The notes: a model not told the origin generated them from the letters alone. DNA of 64,000 nt from Helicobacter pylori (GCF_001653455.1 NZ_CP011486.1:868001-932000), one strand, 5' to 3'. Positions 7,988 to 16,475 are shown, counted from the first letter of the stretch. Numbers and translations are program-made.

Positions 7988-9267
7988 AAATCAGTAAAAA
8001 GTTTGGCTTGGAGTTCTTGTCTTGTGGGGCGTTCTTGGAGTTCGCTGATGGTGTTTAGTATGTCTTGGTGGTCTTTTTTGGCATTCTTGTCGCCAAACAA
8101 TTTTTCAATGATATTGTAGAATAGTTTGATAGCGTTCCAAAATTTGGTGAATATTGGGGAATACTCGTATTTTTCGGCTTTTTTTTCCGCATTTTCATCT
8201 GTAGGGTTGATTGAGTTTAGTAAAGCATATTCTTCAGCCAAGTTTTTGTTGCGTTCAACAGCTTCTTGTAGTGTTTTTTTTGTGAAAAAGAAAGGTTCAT
8301 TAGCGGTATCTAGGGCGGTAGCGATTTCTTTTTCCAAAGCGTCTCGTTCTTGTTGCACTTCTTCGTATTGTTCTTTCAATTTCTCTTTTTCTTTTTGTAG
8401 TCTCTCAACTTCCTTTTTGTTCTTGGTGCTGTCAATGTATTTTTCGTTGATGATGTCCAACAAACTAGGGCGTTGTAAGTCTTTATTGGTTTTTTCTAGT
8501 TTGGCTATTTCTTTGACTAACGCTTGGTTTTTAGTGGCTTGTTCTTGGTTGGTGTCTTTAAGGGTGCTGATTTCTTTGGCTTTAGTTTCAAGTTCTTGTT
8601 TGAGTGTTGTAGCGTGAGTGTTCAATTCGCTCATGCTACTTGTTAGTTCATCTATCAACTTGGCATCTTTTAAGCGTTCTTTACGCTCTTTGTTTTTCAT
8701 TTGGGCGTATTTGTGTGGTTCTATGCGTTTAGTCCCGCTCACTCGCTTGTCTGTTCCGCGCTCCATGCCTAAAATTTGAGCGATCTCGGTTTGGATTTGG
8801 CGTAATTTTACTTTATTGATTTGCCCCCACATGTTTTTGCCATTCTCTTTGTTGAGAGTGATAAATTCCATGTGGGCGTGGTGGTTGATGTGAGGTTGGT
8901 TGTTCTCGTCCATATATCCCTCATCTCGGTGTATGGCGATTTGGTAGCATTGAAATCCATACTTGATCTCAAAATGCTCGGCTAATTTTTCTAAATCTGA
9001 CATGGTAGTCGTTTCTTTGGTATTGACCACTAAGCTCCATTGGTAGCTTTTAGCTTGGCTTTTTTGCTTGAATGTCATCAAGTAGGTTTCGTGGGCGTTC
9101 TCTATGATTTGATTTTTCAAAATCATTGCTTGCTTTGAATGGCAATTGACTTCGTTTTGACCCCTAAATTCTTGGGGGATCAGATAGCTTGGGGACAGCG
9201 TTCTGTCGTTGTGTTGTTCTTGGATATTGTTCGTGGGCTTGAAATGACCGCTCGCTAAATTGCCCAT
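7975..9267 (-). CDS. MobV/Pre-like relaxase (plasmid mobilisation protein) with coiled-coil tail
   Basis: A 430-residue protein resembling the N-terminal HUH relaxase domain of MobV-type mobilisation proteins, which nick one strand at an oriT and lead it into a recipient. The start GHFKPTNNIQEQHNDR is a MobV-style N-terminus. HRDEG (residues 113-117) and PHINHHAHMEF (125-135) give the metal-binding histidine cluster. The last half is a long charged coiled coil (about residues 185-330, rich in E, K and Q). It sits between two YafQ-type modules, and its ATG overlaps the stop of the broken toxin of module 3 (TAATG), so it may once have been expressed with it. No other mobilisation, replication or conjugation gene is nearby. 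It may be a plasmid-derived insertion. The substrate oriT is unknown. Confidence 0.75.
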   Translation of the reverse strand: MGNLASGHFKPTNNIQEQHNDRTLSPSYLIPQEFRGQNEVNCHSKQAMILKNQIIENAHETYLMTFKQKSQAKSYQWSLVVNTKETTTMSDLEKLAEHFEIKYGFQCYQIAIHRDEGYMDENNQPHINHHAHMEFITLNKENGKNMWGQINKVKLRQIQTEIAQILGMERGTDKRVSGTKRIEPHKYAQMKNKERKERLKDAKLIDELTSSMSELNTHATTLKQELETKAKEISTLKDTNQEQATKNQALVKEIAKLEKTNKDLQRPSLLDIINEKYIDSTKNKKEVERLQKEKEKLKEQYEEVQQERDALEKEIATALDTANEPFFFTKKTLQEAVERNKNLAEEYALLNSINPTDENAEKKAEKYEYSPIFTKFWNAIKLFYNIIEKLFGDKNAKKDHQDILNTISELQERPTRQELQAKLFTDFLIF

Positions 9268-9532
9268 TAAAACAACTCGCTATGACTGCCTAACCTTAAC
9301 AAAATAAGCTCATCATCTTTCACTAAATACACAAGCAAAACATCAGCTTTGATATGGCATTCTCTATAAGGCTTCCAAACTCCCCTTAAAGCGTGATCTT
9401 TGAATTGGGGGGTAGCGGTTCTTTCTTTCTCAAGGTCAGAATGACTTCCTTTAAAACGCTATCATCAAACCCGTTTTTAACAAGTTTTTTAAAATCTTTT
9501 TTAAAAAAGATATGATGCTTAATTTTCAGCAT
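9267..9532 (-). pseudogene. YafQ-family toxin remnant, frameshifted (module 3)
   Basis: From ATG 9532 it reads MLKIKHHIFFKKDFKKLVKN, very close to the intact toxin at 7208-7474, then loses frame at a run of 6 C where the intact copy has 7. The end GSHSELF returns in the other frame and the stop overlaps the relaxase start. A one-base change in this run would restore the reading frame, so it may be a switched-off copy rather than a dead one. Confidence 0.82.
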
Positions 9533-9882
9533 TCACTTCCCTTTTGATCTCATTTGTCCATGCAGAAAAGTATTCAATAGTTTCTAAATTTTCACCATTG
9601 AACGCTTCTCTCATGGCTTGTTGCGTTTCAATGTTTGGGTTTTCATGCCCAAAACAACAATCATTAGCTCTTTTGTTGATTTCTTGTAAGATTTTATTCA
9701 ACTCTTCTAATTTGTTATGAAAACCTTTATCTTTTTTTTTCTAGCTCTTTAGCCATTTTCTTTTCAAGATACGCCCTATCTCTTTTTAGCTTTTCAATTT
9801 CTTGTTCTTTTTTATTCATGAGATTGAAAAGCTGTCTTTTACTTAAATTTGAGTAGTCTTTCACGCTAGAAGTGTTAGCCAT
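9519..9882 (-). pseudogene. Antitoxin remnant of module 3, frameshifted in an A-run
   Basis: Starts at ATG 9882 (MANTSSVKDYSNLSKRQLFN), follows the module 2 antitoxin, and is interrupted at nine consecutive A (plus-strand T run near 9732-9740) where eight would keep the frame. The rest continues as NKILQEINKRAND to VNAEN. Both partners of this module are thus knocked out by single homopolymer changes, and the -10 box is also decayed. Confidence 0.82.
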
Positions 9883-9917
9883 GCTTATTCCTTTTTTGTA
9901 ATGATAACATGATTTTA

Positions 9918-10140
9918 AGGAGCTTGTTCTCCTAACATAAGGCGACTTGTCGCCTTGTATTCTAGCGGCTTGCCGCTAGCAAACTTAAACCTCTTGCCGA
10001 CTTGTCGGTTTTAGCTTGCTAAAAGGATTAGTAGTTTACAAACTACTAACCCTAAAGGGTTTGTCGCTCATTTCATTCGCTTTAGTTTGTTAGGGGCAAG
10101 CCCCTAAAACCCCTAATTGAAAGGACAAGTCCTTTCAATT
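9918..10140. repeat. Array of nine consecutive short hairpins, mostly with CTTG/CAAG loops
   Basis: A gene-free stretch made almost entirely of palindromes: 9918-9933 (5 bp), 9939-9956 (7 bp, loop CTTG), 9962-9979 (7 bp, CTTG), 9997-10008 (4 bp, CTTG), 10009-10024 (6 bp, CTTG), 10028-10049 (9 bp, TACA), 10048-10061 (5 bp, TAAA), 10090-10107 (7 bp, CAAG) and 10115-10140 (perfect 11 bp, CAAG). Six of nine share the tetraloop CTTG or its complement CAAG although the stems differ. The last one touches the premature stop of the bab fragment. No reading frame or known family explains it. Confidence 0.9.
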
Positions 10141-10790
10141 CACTTGCTGACTATTTGCTCGGCTTCAGTCCCAAAATGCGCGATGCTGTTTTTAAGATTC
10201 GTTATCGTTTGTCCCACATACGCGCAACCGGCTCCCCAAGTGTTAGAAGTAACCTGGCCTGGATTAGTGCCTCTACGCTCGCCCCCTTGCGTTTCATAAC
10301 ACACCCCTAAAGAGTCATTTACAAAGGCTGTAGGGATTTTTTCAAAGTTTTTCACCACTTGTTCGGCTTGGTTTAAAATCTCCGCTTGCGCTTGCGCGTT
10401 TTTGAGCATGCCTTCAGCGAATTGAGCGTCTGTGTAGGGGTTGAAGGGTTTTCCAGTGTCTAGGTTGCTCTGATTTTGTGCGTTTTCAGCGACAATCTTG
10501 GCTTGCGCGACGGCTTCTTGGGCGTTAGCGATCATGCTTTGGATCGCGCTGATTTCATTAGCAAACATTCCGCACATTGTCCCATTACCGCTTATCCCTG
10601 CCCAATACCCACTACCACCATTCTGGAAATTCGGGCATGCACTATTTAGGGTAGTGATAATGATGCTCGCTTGTTTTAAAAGTTCTTGAGCGTTATTTTC
10701 TGTGTTGATAGTTTCTGAGGTTGGTGTTGATATTCCGCCATTCCACGAGGTTGAAATAGCTTTCCTATGACTCCATTGGTATACTAATGG
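10140..10790 (-). pseudogene. Second bab passenger fragment, frame-shifted and lacking the beta-barrel
   Basis: This continues the second BabA/BabB-like domain in another frame, from about KAISTSWNGGIST through CPNFQNGGSG, FANEISAIQSMI, FAEGMLKNAQAQAEIL, GAGCAYVGQTI to AHFGTEAEQIVSK, then a TGA. Bab proteins normally continue after AEQI for about 250 residues into NNPYSPQGI and a C-terminal beta-barrel; none of that is here. The stop is followed immediately by the 11-bp-stem hairpin of the array. The frame break relative to the upstream reading frame lies around 10765-10790. Confidence 0.85.
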
Positions 10791-13014
10791 TTTCATTTGG
10801 TGTGGCATCCGTTATTTTATCTCCTTGAATAGTAAAATCAAGCTTTGTGGTGGTGTTGCTCAAAACTGGGATCCCTTCTCCATTGGATCCATTGAATATC
10901 AAAGCCTTTTGAATGATTTGATAAGCTTTATTGATGATCGCATAATTTTCAGTGGATATTGGCCCGCCATGTCCTGGCTCATAATACGAATTGCAAGTGA
11001 TGGTCGTCGTATCTTGTCCTGGCACATTATTAAAAGTTTGGATACCTCCATTCGCACTCTTGTTACTACCAGGCCCACAAGCGGTAAAAGCGTAGCTTGT
11101 AACTTGCCACAACCCCACCGCTGCATTCAAGGCTAAAAGCACCGCTTGATACGCTGGGGAATTGGTTTTAATATCCAACAAATTCCTAGAGCTAGATCCT
11201 AGATTATCCCTTGCATCATTGATTGCACTCGGATCAGCGGAGAGCTTGATAAGGGTGTTTAGAGTGTTGTAATTGCTTAAAAGATTGTTTAACTTTTCAT
11301 AATTTTCTGAGAGTTCTTGAATGCCTTTGGTGTTTTTCACCATTTGAGCGGCTTCACCGATTTGATAGCCTGCACTCATGTAAAAGCCGTCGTCTTCAGC
11401 GTGGAGCAAAAACGAGAGAGAGAGAGAGAGAGAGAAGTTAAAGGTTTTTAAGTTTTCTTGTATGCCTTGAGGGCTATAGGGGTTATTCTTTTTGCTCACC
11501 ACATTTTGGATAGCTTGAGCGTTAGGCAAGCTTGAAATAGCGGTAGTGATGCTGTTGTAAGTGTCCCCTAGCTTTTTGTATTGGCTGCTGAAGTTCGCTA
11601 AAGTGTAGGCGAGATCTTCGGCTTGTTGGATTTGCTCAGCTTGAGCGCCAAAATGCGCGATGCTGTTGTTTAGGGCGGTTATGGTTTCTCCCACATACGC
11701 GCAACCGGAAGCGAAAGTTTGAGTGGTAACTGTGCCTGGAGGTGAACCTTGTGTGCCACCAGTACCAGCTGTTGAGGGGTTGTTGCATGTGGCTAAAAAG
11801 CCTTTAACAAAATTTTGAAAAGTCCCGGTGAGATTATTAGGGTTAATGGTTTGCCCCACTTGGTTGGCTAAATTGAGCATTTGCGCTTGCGCTTGCGCGT
11901 TAGCGAGCATGCCTTCAGCAAAGCTGGTATTCCCCGTGAAAGGGTTGAAATGGCTATCTACCGGGTTTGATGATTGCCCGTTAGCACTAACGATGTTCGC
12001 TTGATTGAGCATCTCTTGAGCGTCCGTGATCATCTTTTGGATCGCGCTGATCTCTTCTGAAAAAGCGCCACACAGCTTGTTAGAGGGCCATTCCCACTTC
12101 GGGCCATTAGCTTGGCTATGAGGTGCATGGAAATACGGGCATGCAGTGTTGATGGTGTTGATGAGCGTGCTGGCTTGCGCTAAGAGCGCTTGAGCGTTGT
12201 CAGGCACTCCTTCCATTTTGGTAGTAATATCAGTGTAAGATTGGGTGTTACCGTTTGTGCTCCATTTAACAACTTTTGAACTGATCGTGGTGTTCACGGT
12301 TTTGCCATCTATGGTTTGGGTTTCGCTTTTTGTTCCACTATTTCCATTGGAATTTAACACATTACAGTTATCATTCCCTTCTCCTGCGCATTTATAGCTA
12401 TAAGTTACGCTCACGGTCCCGTTCTTTTCATTCAGCGTCGGTAAGCCTTGTTTCAACGCTGTTTGGAGGATTTGATAGGCCTCGTTGAGCTTTTTGAAAT
12501 TCTCAATACTCATAGGGCCATAGTATCCAGGAATATACCCATTCAAAGAACAAGTGATGGAAGTGGATCGATACCCTGGCTCGTTGTCAAAAATGGTCGT
12601 TGAAGAAGTGCTTTTTGTGCCATTGGCATTACCCCCACATTGCGTCACATAGCCCACGATATTCCAAAACCCTACCGCCGCGTTGATGGCTAAAAGCACC
12701 GCTTGATAGGCGGGGGAATTCTTTTTGTCATTGAGTAAGCCAGCCGCGCTCGCGCCCAAATCGTTACGCACCCCGTTGATCGCACTCGGGTCAGAAGAGA
12801 GCTTGATAAGGGTGTTTAGGGTGCTGTATTTGGTTAAAAGGTTGTTCAAGTTTTCATAATTGTCTGAAAGCTCTTGAATGCCTTTGGTGTTTTTCACCAT
12901 TTGAGCGGCTTCGCCGATTTGATAGCCTGCACTCATGTAAAAGCCGTCGTCTTCAGCGCTCAAAGTGGAAACTAAAAGCGAGCCTAAGGTTAATGAAAGG
13001 ATGTGTTTTTTCAT
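10765..13014 (-). pseudogene. babB: Chimeric bab adhesin: two passenger domains fused, no beta-barrel
   Basis: Starts with signal peptide MKKHILSLTLGSLLVSTLSA and the Bab N-terminus EDDGFYMSAGYQIGEAAQMV. The first passenger domain (about residues 20-520) reaches KKNNPYSPQGI, where Bab proteins normally lead into the membrane barrel. Here it runs instead through NLKTFNFSLSLSLSFLLHA into a second EDDGFYMSAGYQIGEAAQMV, that is, into the CT-repeat signal region of another bab gene, and ends by frameshift at residue 749. With 11 CT units the junction is in frame. Such a product could be exported but could not insert in the outer membrane, so Lewis-b-type adhesion from this locus is unlikely. The symbol is given by locus; the sequence is BabA/BabB mosaic. 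Mis-assembly of near-identical bab copies is an alternative explanation. Confidence 0.8.
11414..11435 (-). repeat. CT dinucleotide repeat (11 units) of a bab signal sequence
   Basis: Eleven CT units on the coding strand encode SLSLSLS. In intact babB such a repeat near the start codon switches expression by slippage. Here it lies inside the fused frame, and the ATG expected before it appears replaced by an AAC TTA context, so repeat length now decides whether passenger 1 reads into passenger 2. Confidence 0.88.
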
Positions 13015-13086
13015 TAAATCTCCTTTTTTGAAATTAAATTGATTTTAGTAGTGATTAAAGTCCATACATTGATATGTATTTGGAGC

Positions 13087-13117
13087 ATTATAGCATAAAA
13101 GCGTTTTTTTTTTTTTT
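13087..13117 (-). promoter_or_regulatory. bab promoter with 14-base poly-A tract
   Basis: A perfect TATAAT (13092-13087) precedes the bab start by about 73 bases, and a run of 14 A (13117-13104) sits 11 bases upstream of it, over the -35 area. Variable A/T runs at this site are known to tune transcription of babA- and sabA-type adhesin genes. AAAAAGGAG just before ATG 13014 is the ribosome site. Confidence 0.75.
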
Positions 13118-13207
13118 GTCATTTTGGAAAAATTTTAGAATTTTTTTGATTTTAGCGTTTTTTGTTTCGTTTAGGGGTAAAACGATATTTAAGCGTTGTT
13201 TTTAAAG

Positions 13208-13342
13208 GGAACTCATTTTCTTTAATGAAACTCATTTTCTTTAATGAAACTCATTTTCTTTAATGAAACTCATTTTCTTAATTTGAAACTCCATTTCTTA
13301 ATTTGAAACTCCATTTCTTAATTTGAAACTCCATTTCTTAAG
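13208..13342. repeat. Tandem repeat, seven 19-20 bp units
   Basis: Units of the form GAAACTCATTTTCTTTAAT (four times, one with GG start) then GAAACTCCATTTCTTAATTT (three times). The last unit merges into the start of repeat R1 copy a, so the array looks like an expansion of the R1 left edge. It lies between the bab promoter and the tRNA genes. Confidence 0.9.
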
Positions 13343-13535
13343 AGGATAGGGGGGTATTTTGCGCTTAACTCTCCCCCTTAACCCCCACTAAATCCCCCTA
13401 AAAAGACCGCTTTTTAGTCAAGTTATCGCTTGCTTTTCGCAAGCTCTTTTATTGTTTGTTAGCGTTTTTCGCAAGCTTTTTGCTATTCAATATTTTAAAA
13501 AATGCTTTTTAGCACTTTTAGATTTCATAAACGGG
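13325..13535 (+). repeat. Intergenic repeat R1, copy a
   Basis: One of four related noncoding copies (others about 32735, 37780 and, inverted, 58425). Shared parts in order: AACTC-TT, a G-rich AAGGGGATAGGG-like block pairing with CTCCCCCTTAA, a CCCCC block, GACCG flanked by complementary A and T runs, and a GCTTGC/GCAAGC hairpin (about 13428-13444) followed by TCTTTTATTG. Ends near a TGCTTTTTAGCA hairpin (about 13503). Confidence 0.65.
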
Positions 13536-13564
13536 ATTCAATTAAAAAGTTCAATTAAAAGAGA

Positions 13565-13641
<77 letters not shown>

Positions 13642-13664
13642 ATACGCTAATGAAAGAAAAAGAA

Positions 13665-13739
13665 TGGCTGGGGTGCAAGGATTCGAACCTCGGAATGCCA
13701 GGACCAAAACCTGGTGCCTTACCGCTTGGCGACACCCCA
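13665..13739 (-). tRNA. tRNA-Gln (UUG)
   Basis: A complete cloverleaf with acceptor TGGGGTG / CACCCCA, anticodon UUG in TTTTGGT, T-loop GGTTCGAATCC, discriminator G and encoded CCA (13667-13665). It is 23 bases upstream of the tRNA-fMet gene on the same strand, so the two are likely one transcript. H. pylori charges tRNA-Gln by glutamyl-tRNA amidation (known biology). Confidence 0.95.
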
Positions 13740-13809
13740 ACGATAAAATAAAAGAAACATTATACAAAAGCTTTTTAAAAAAGTCAAGCTAAAATGCTAT
13801 CATTTCATC

Positions 13810-14331
13810 ATGGAAAACCCTTTTGACCCTTTGATTTATGAGCGCTATTTAAAAAAGAAAGAAACCTTTTTGCTGTTTAAAAAAATCGGCCAAATGTCTG
13901 CGTTTAACAATCTAAAACTCCAGCTCAAGCAAAAAGCGTTGCTTAATGAGTGTGTGGCTCAAGCTTTAGGGGATTTAAAGCTTGGGTTTAGATACGCTAA
14001 AATAGAATATAAAATCCTAAAAATCTATTTCACGCACCCGAGTTTCTTGAAAGCCTTTAAAACAGAAGAAGAGCGCTACACCCACCACTTAAAAACGCAT
14101 TTTTTAGAAACAAAACAAACGCTCAAAGCCCTAAATTGCCCCTTGGATTTTGCAAGCGTTCAAGCGAGCGTGAGGAAAAGGCCTTACCAAAAACCGGTTC
14201 TAAAACCCCCTAAAAAACCGGTTAGCGTGAATGTGGATTGTGAGGGTTTGAGCGCTTTCACCAAAGAGCAATTTTCAAAGCTCAAACGCGCTTGTAACGA
14301 TAATACGCCGCACACGCCCCCTCAGAGCTGA
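13810..14331 (+). CDS. Conserved hypothetical protein (HP0897 type)
   Basis: A 173-residue basic protein with no motif I can place. The first 120 residues look helical (KLQLKQKALLNECVAQALGDLKLG), followed by a proline-rich basic linker (KPVLKPPKKPVS, about residues 135-148) and a short C-terminal helix (AFTKEQFSKLKRA). No signal peptide or membrane segment. Helical plus KKP linker proteins in this group often bind nucleic acid or ribosomes, but that is a guess. Its last 50 bases overlap the end of hypD on the opposite strand. Confidence 0.75.
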   Translation: MENPFDPLIYERYLKKKETFLLFKKIGQMSAFNNLKLQLKQKALLNECVAQALGDLKLGFRYAKIEYKILKIYFTHPSFLKAFKTEEERYTHHLKTHFLETKQTLKALNCPLDFASVQASVRKRPYQKPVLKPPKKPVSVNVDCEGLSAFTKEQFSKLKRACNDNTPHTPPQS

Positions 14332-15394
14332 CCATGCAACTGCCGATCGGATTTTGTGGGGTGCAAGTTGTAGCAAATAATGGGCAATCTAGGGGCTTAG
14401 CGATGCCTTTTAAAATGTCCCCACATTTGCATGCTTTGTTTTCTTTTGTGATCTTGTGGGTTAAATGTTCTTTAAAGACTTTTTCAGCGTCATAAGAGGC
14501 GAACTCTTCTTTGAGTTTGAGAGCGGAGTTTTTGATATTCCCTAACCCCCTCCATTCAAAATTTTCTCTTATTTCCATGCATTCACGCACTAACTCTTGC
14601 GCTTTTGTATTCCCCTTATAGCTCACCGCTCTTTTGTATTGGATTTCTAGCTTATATTCTTTGTTTAGGGCTTGTTTTAATAGCATCAATACGCTTTCTA
14701 ATATATCCACCGGCTCAAAACCGCTCACAATAATGGGGAGTTTAAAACGCTCCACTAAAGGGGCATAGATTTGAGCGCCGCTGATCACGCTCACATGGCT
14801 AGGGGCTAAAAGGGCGTTGATTCGGCATGCTGGATCTTCTAAAATCGCGCTCACGCTTGGAGGCACTAAAATGTGGTTGATGTGGAAAAAAAGATTTTTG
14901 ATTTTTTCTTTTTTTGCATTCAGTAAAACGCTAGCTGTCATGGGTGTGGTGGTTTCAAAACCGATCGCAAAATAAATGACTTTTTTATGCGGGTTTTCTT
15001 TAGCGATTTCTAAAGCTTGCATGGGCGAATACAAAAAGCGTGCATCCAGCCCCTTTTCTCTGGCTTGTATCAAATTCCCATAGCTCCCAGGGACTTTCAT
15101 CATATCCCCTAAACTTAAAATCACGCTATCTTTCATGCTTGCAAGCTCATAAGCTTCATCAAGGCGTGCTCTTGGCATCACGCATACCGGGCAGCCTGGC
15201 CCATGCACAAACTCTAAATTGTTAGGCATCAAATCCAAAAGCCCGTATTTCATTATAGAATGCGTATGCCCTCCGCACACTTCCATGATGACTAATTTTT
15301 TTTCAAGTTTGGAGGCGAGTTTTTTGATTGCATCAGAGAGCGCCAAAATGGTTTGCTTGTCTCTAAAAGGCGAAATGAGGTGATTAACGCTCAT
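14282..15394 (-). CDS. hypD: Hydrogenase maturation factor HypD
   Basis: A 370-residue protein that with HypC assembles the Fe(CN)2CO unit of [NiFe]-hydrogenase. Signature motifs are present: CGGHTHSIMKYG (about residues 40-51), GPGCPVCVMP (66-75), and FETTTPMTA. The C-terminal part holds the [4Fe-4S] cysteines (CKCGDILKG, CTCTPQNPIGSCM-like pattern). It is the last gene of hypB-hypC-hypD, five bases after hypC. Hydrogenase activity supports colonisation in H. pylori (known). Confidence 0.96.
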   Translation of the reverse strand: MSVNHLISPFRDKQTILALSDAIKKLASKLEKKLVIMEVCGGHTHSIMKYGLLDLMPNNLEFVHGPGCPVCVMPRARLDEAYELASMKDSVILSLGDMMKVPGSYGNLIQAREKGLDARFLYSPMQALEIAKENPHKKVIYFAIGFETTTPMTASVLLNAKKEKIKNLFFHINHILVPPSVSAILEDPACRINALLAPSHVSVISGAQIYAPLVERFKLPIIVSGFEPVDILESVLMLLKQALNKEYKLEIQYKRAVSYKGNTKAQELVRECMEIRENFEWRGLGNIKNSALKLKEEFASYDAEKVFKEHLTHKITKENKACKCGDILKGIAKPLDCPLFATTCTPQNPIGSCMVSSEGACAAYYRYKRV

Positions 15395-15399
15395 TGGGA

Positions 15400-15636
15400 T
15401 TATTCATGCGTTTCGTTCATTTTGGCGATCATTTCTTGGTAAAGCTCAATGGACTCTAGGGCTTCTTTTTCATCAATCTTGCTCATCACATAGCCGATGT
15501 GCAATAGCACATAATCGCCCACCTTAACAGACTCGCCCATTAAATCCAAGCTCGCTTCTCTTTGAACGCCTAAAGTCTCTAAAAGAGCCACATTGTCCTT
15601 AATGGCTATGACTTTAGAAGGGATCGCTAAACACAT
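15400..15636 (-). CDS. hypC: Hydrogenase maturation chaperone HypC
   Basis: A 78-residue member with the diagnostic N-terminus MCLAIPSKVI, where Cys2 (exposed after Met removal) binds the iron precursor with HypD and the large hydrogenase subunit. The middle motif GDYVLLHIGYVMSKID matches the family. Its ATG overlaps the hypB stop by one base (TAATG), so translation is coupled. Confidence 0.96.
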   Translation of the reverse strand: MCLAIPSKVIAIKDNVALLETLGVQREASLDLMGESVKVGDYVLLHIGYVMSKIDEKEALESIELYQEMIAKMNETHE

Positions 15637-16364
15637 TAAAACGAATGCGTGGATTGGTAATTTTCACGCTTTTTTTCTAAAAGGAAATTTTTAAAATCTT
15701 CCAAACTTTTAGGGTCTTTGGAGCTCATTAAAAAAATGGGGGCTTCAGGCTTTAATTTTTGCATGTCTTCTTTGACTTGAGAAACCCTGAAATTAAACAC
15801 TTCAATCATGTCCGCCTTACTGATAATGACTGCATCTGCACACATGAACATGGTAGGGTATTTTAGCACCTTATCATCGCCCTCTGGGACGGAAAGTAAA
15901 ACGATATTCATCGCCGCCCCTAGATTATAGCTTGAAGGGCAAACCAGATTCCCCACATTTTCAATGATTAAAAAATCGCTTTTTTCTAACGCTCCCTCAT
16001 TTTTGAGCAAATCAAACGCTCCTTCAATCATGCTCGCTTCTAAATGGCACGCTTCACCGGTGGTGATTTGGTGTGCACTCACGCCTTTTTTACGCAATCT
16101 GTCCGCATCTCTATTGGTTTGCAAATCGCCCTCTACCACGCAAAACTTGAAGTCTTTAAAATCCGCTAGATTTTCTAACATCGTGGTTTTACCGCTGCCA
16201 GGAGAGCTCATGAAATTCAACACATACAGCCCCTCTTCTAAATAGCGCTCTTTCATTTCAGCGGCTTTAATGTCGTTCTTACTCAAAATCTTTTCCACGA
16301 TTTTGACATCTTTTTTACTCAAATTAGGGTTATTTTGTAACGATTCTTTTCGTTGCTCGCTCAT
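15636..16364 (-). CDS. hypB: Hydrogenase/urease nickel incorporation GTPase HypB
   Basis: A 242-residue G3E GTPase that inserts nickel into hydrogenase and, in H. pylori, also supports urease activation. P-loop SSPGSGKTTML is at about residue 52, with Walker B/switch ENVGNLVCP and the GTP-base motif ISKAD. The nickel/zinc site includes Cys-His in GEACHLEAS. There is no N-terminal histidine-rich stretch, as in other H. pylori HypB. It heads the hypB-hypC-hypD unit; hypA is elsewhere. Confidence 0.96.
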   Translation of the reverse strand: MSEQRKESLQNNPNLSKKDVKIVEKILSKNDIKAAEMKERYLEEGLYVLNFMSSPGSGKTTMLENLADFKDFKFCVVEGDLQTNRDADRLRKKGVSAHQITTGEACHLEASMIEGAFDLLKNEGALEKSDFLIIENVGNLVCPSSYNLGAAMNIVLLSVPEGDDKVLKYPTMFMCADAVIISKADMIEVFNFRVSQVKEDMQKLKPEAPIFLMSSKDPKSLEDFKNFLLEKKRENYQSTHSF

Positions 16365-16475
16365 CTTTGTTCCTTTTTTTAAAATTTTCGTATTGTAGCG
16401 TGCTTAATTAAACGGCTATGATTTAACAACTTTTTTTATCCTCTCAAGCTAATTTTTTAGAAAAATCCGCTTATT

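Noticed and set aside
8126-8617. 163-codon plus-strand frame inside the relaxase gene
   Set aside because: Shadow of the coiled-coil region; hydrophobic look arises from the complement of Lys/Glu codons.
10825-11136. Plus-strand 103-codon frame inside the bab chimera
   Set aside because: Shadow frame opposite the second passenger; no ribosome site or family match.
13208-13342. CRISPR-like repeats
   Set aside because: Units are 19-20 bp in direct head-to-tail order with no spacers, and no cas genes are present.
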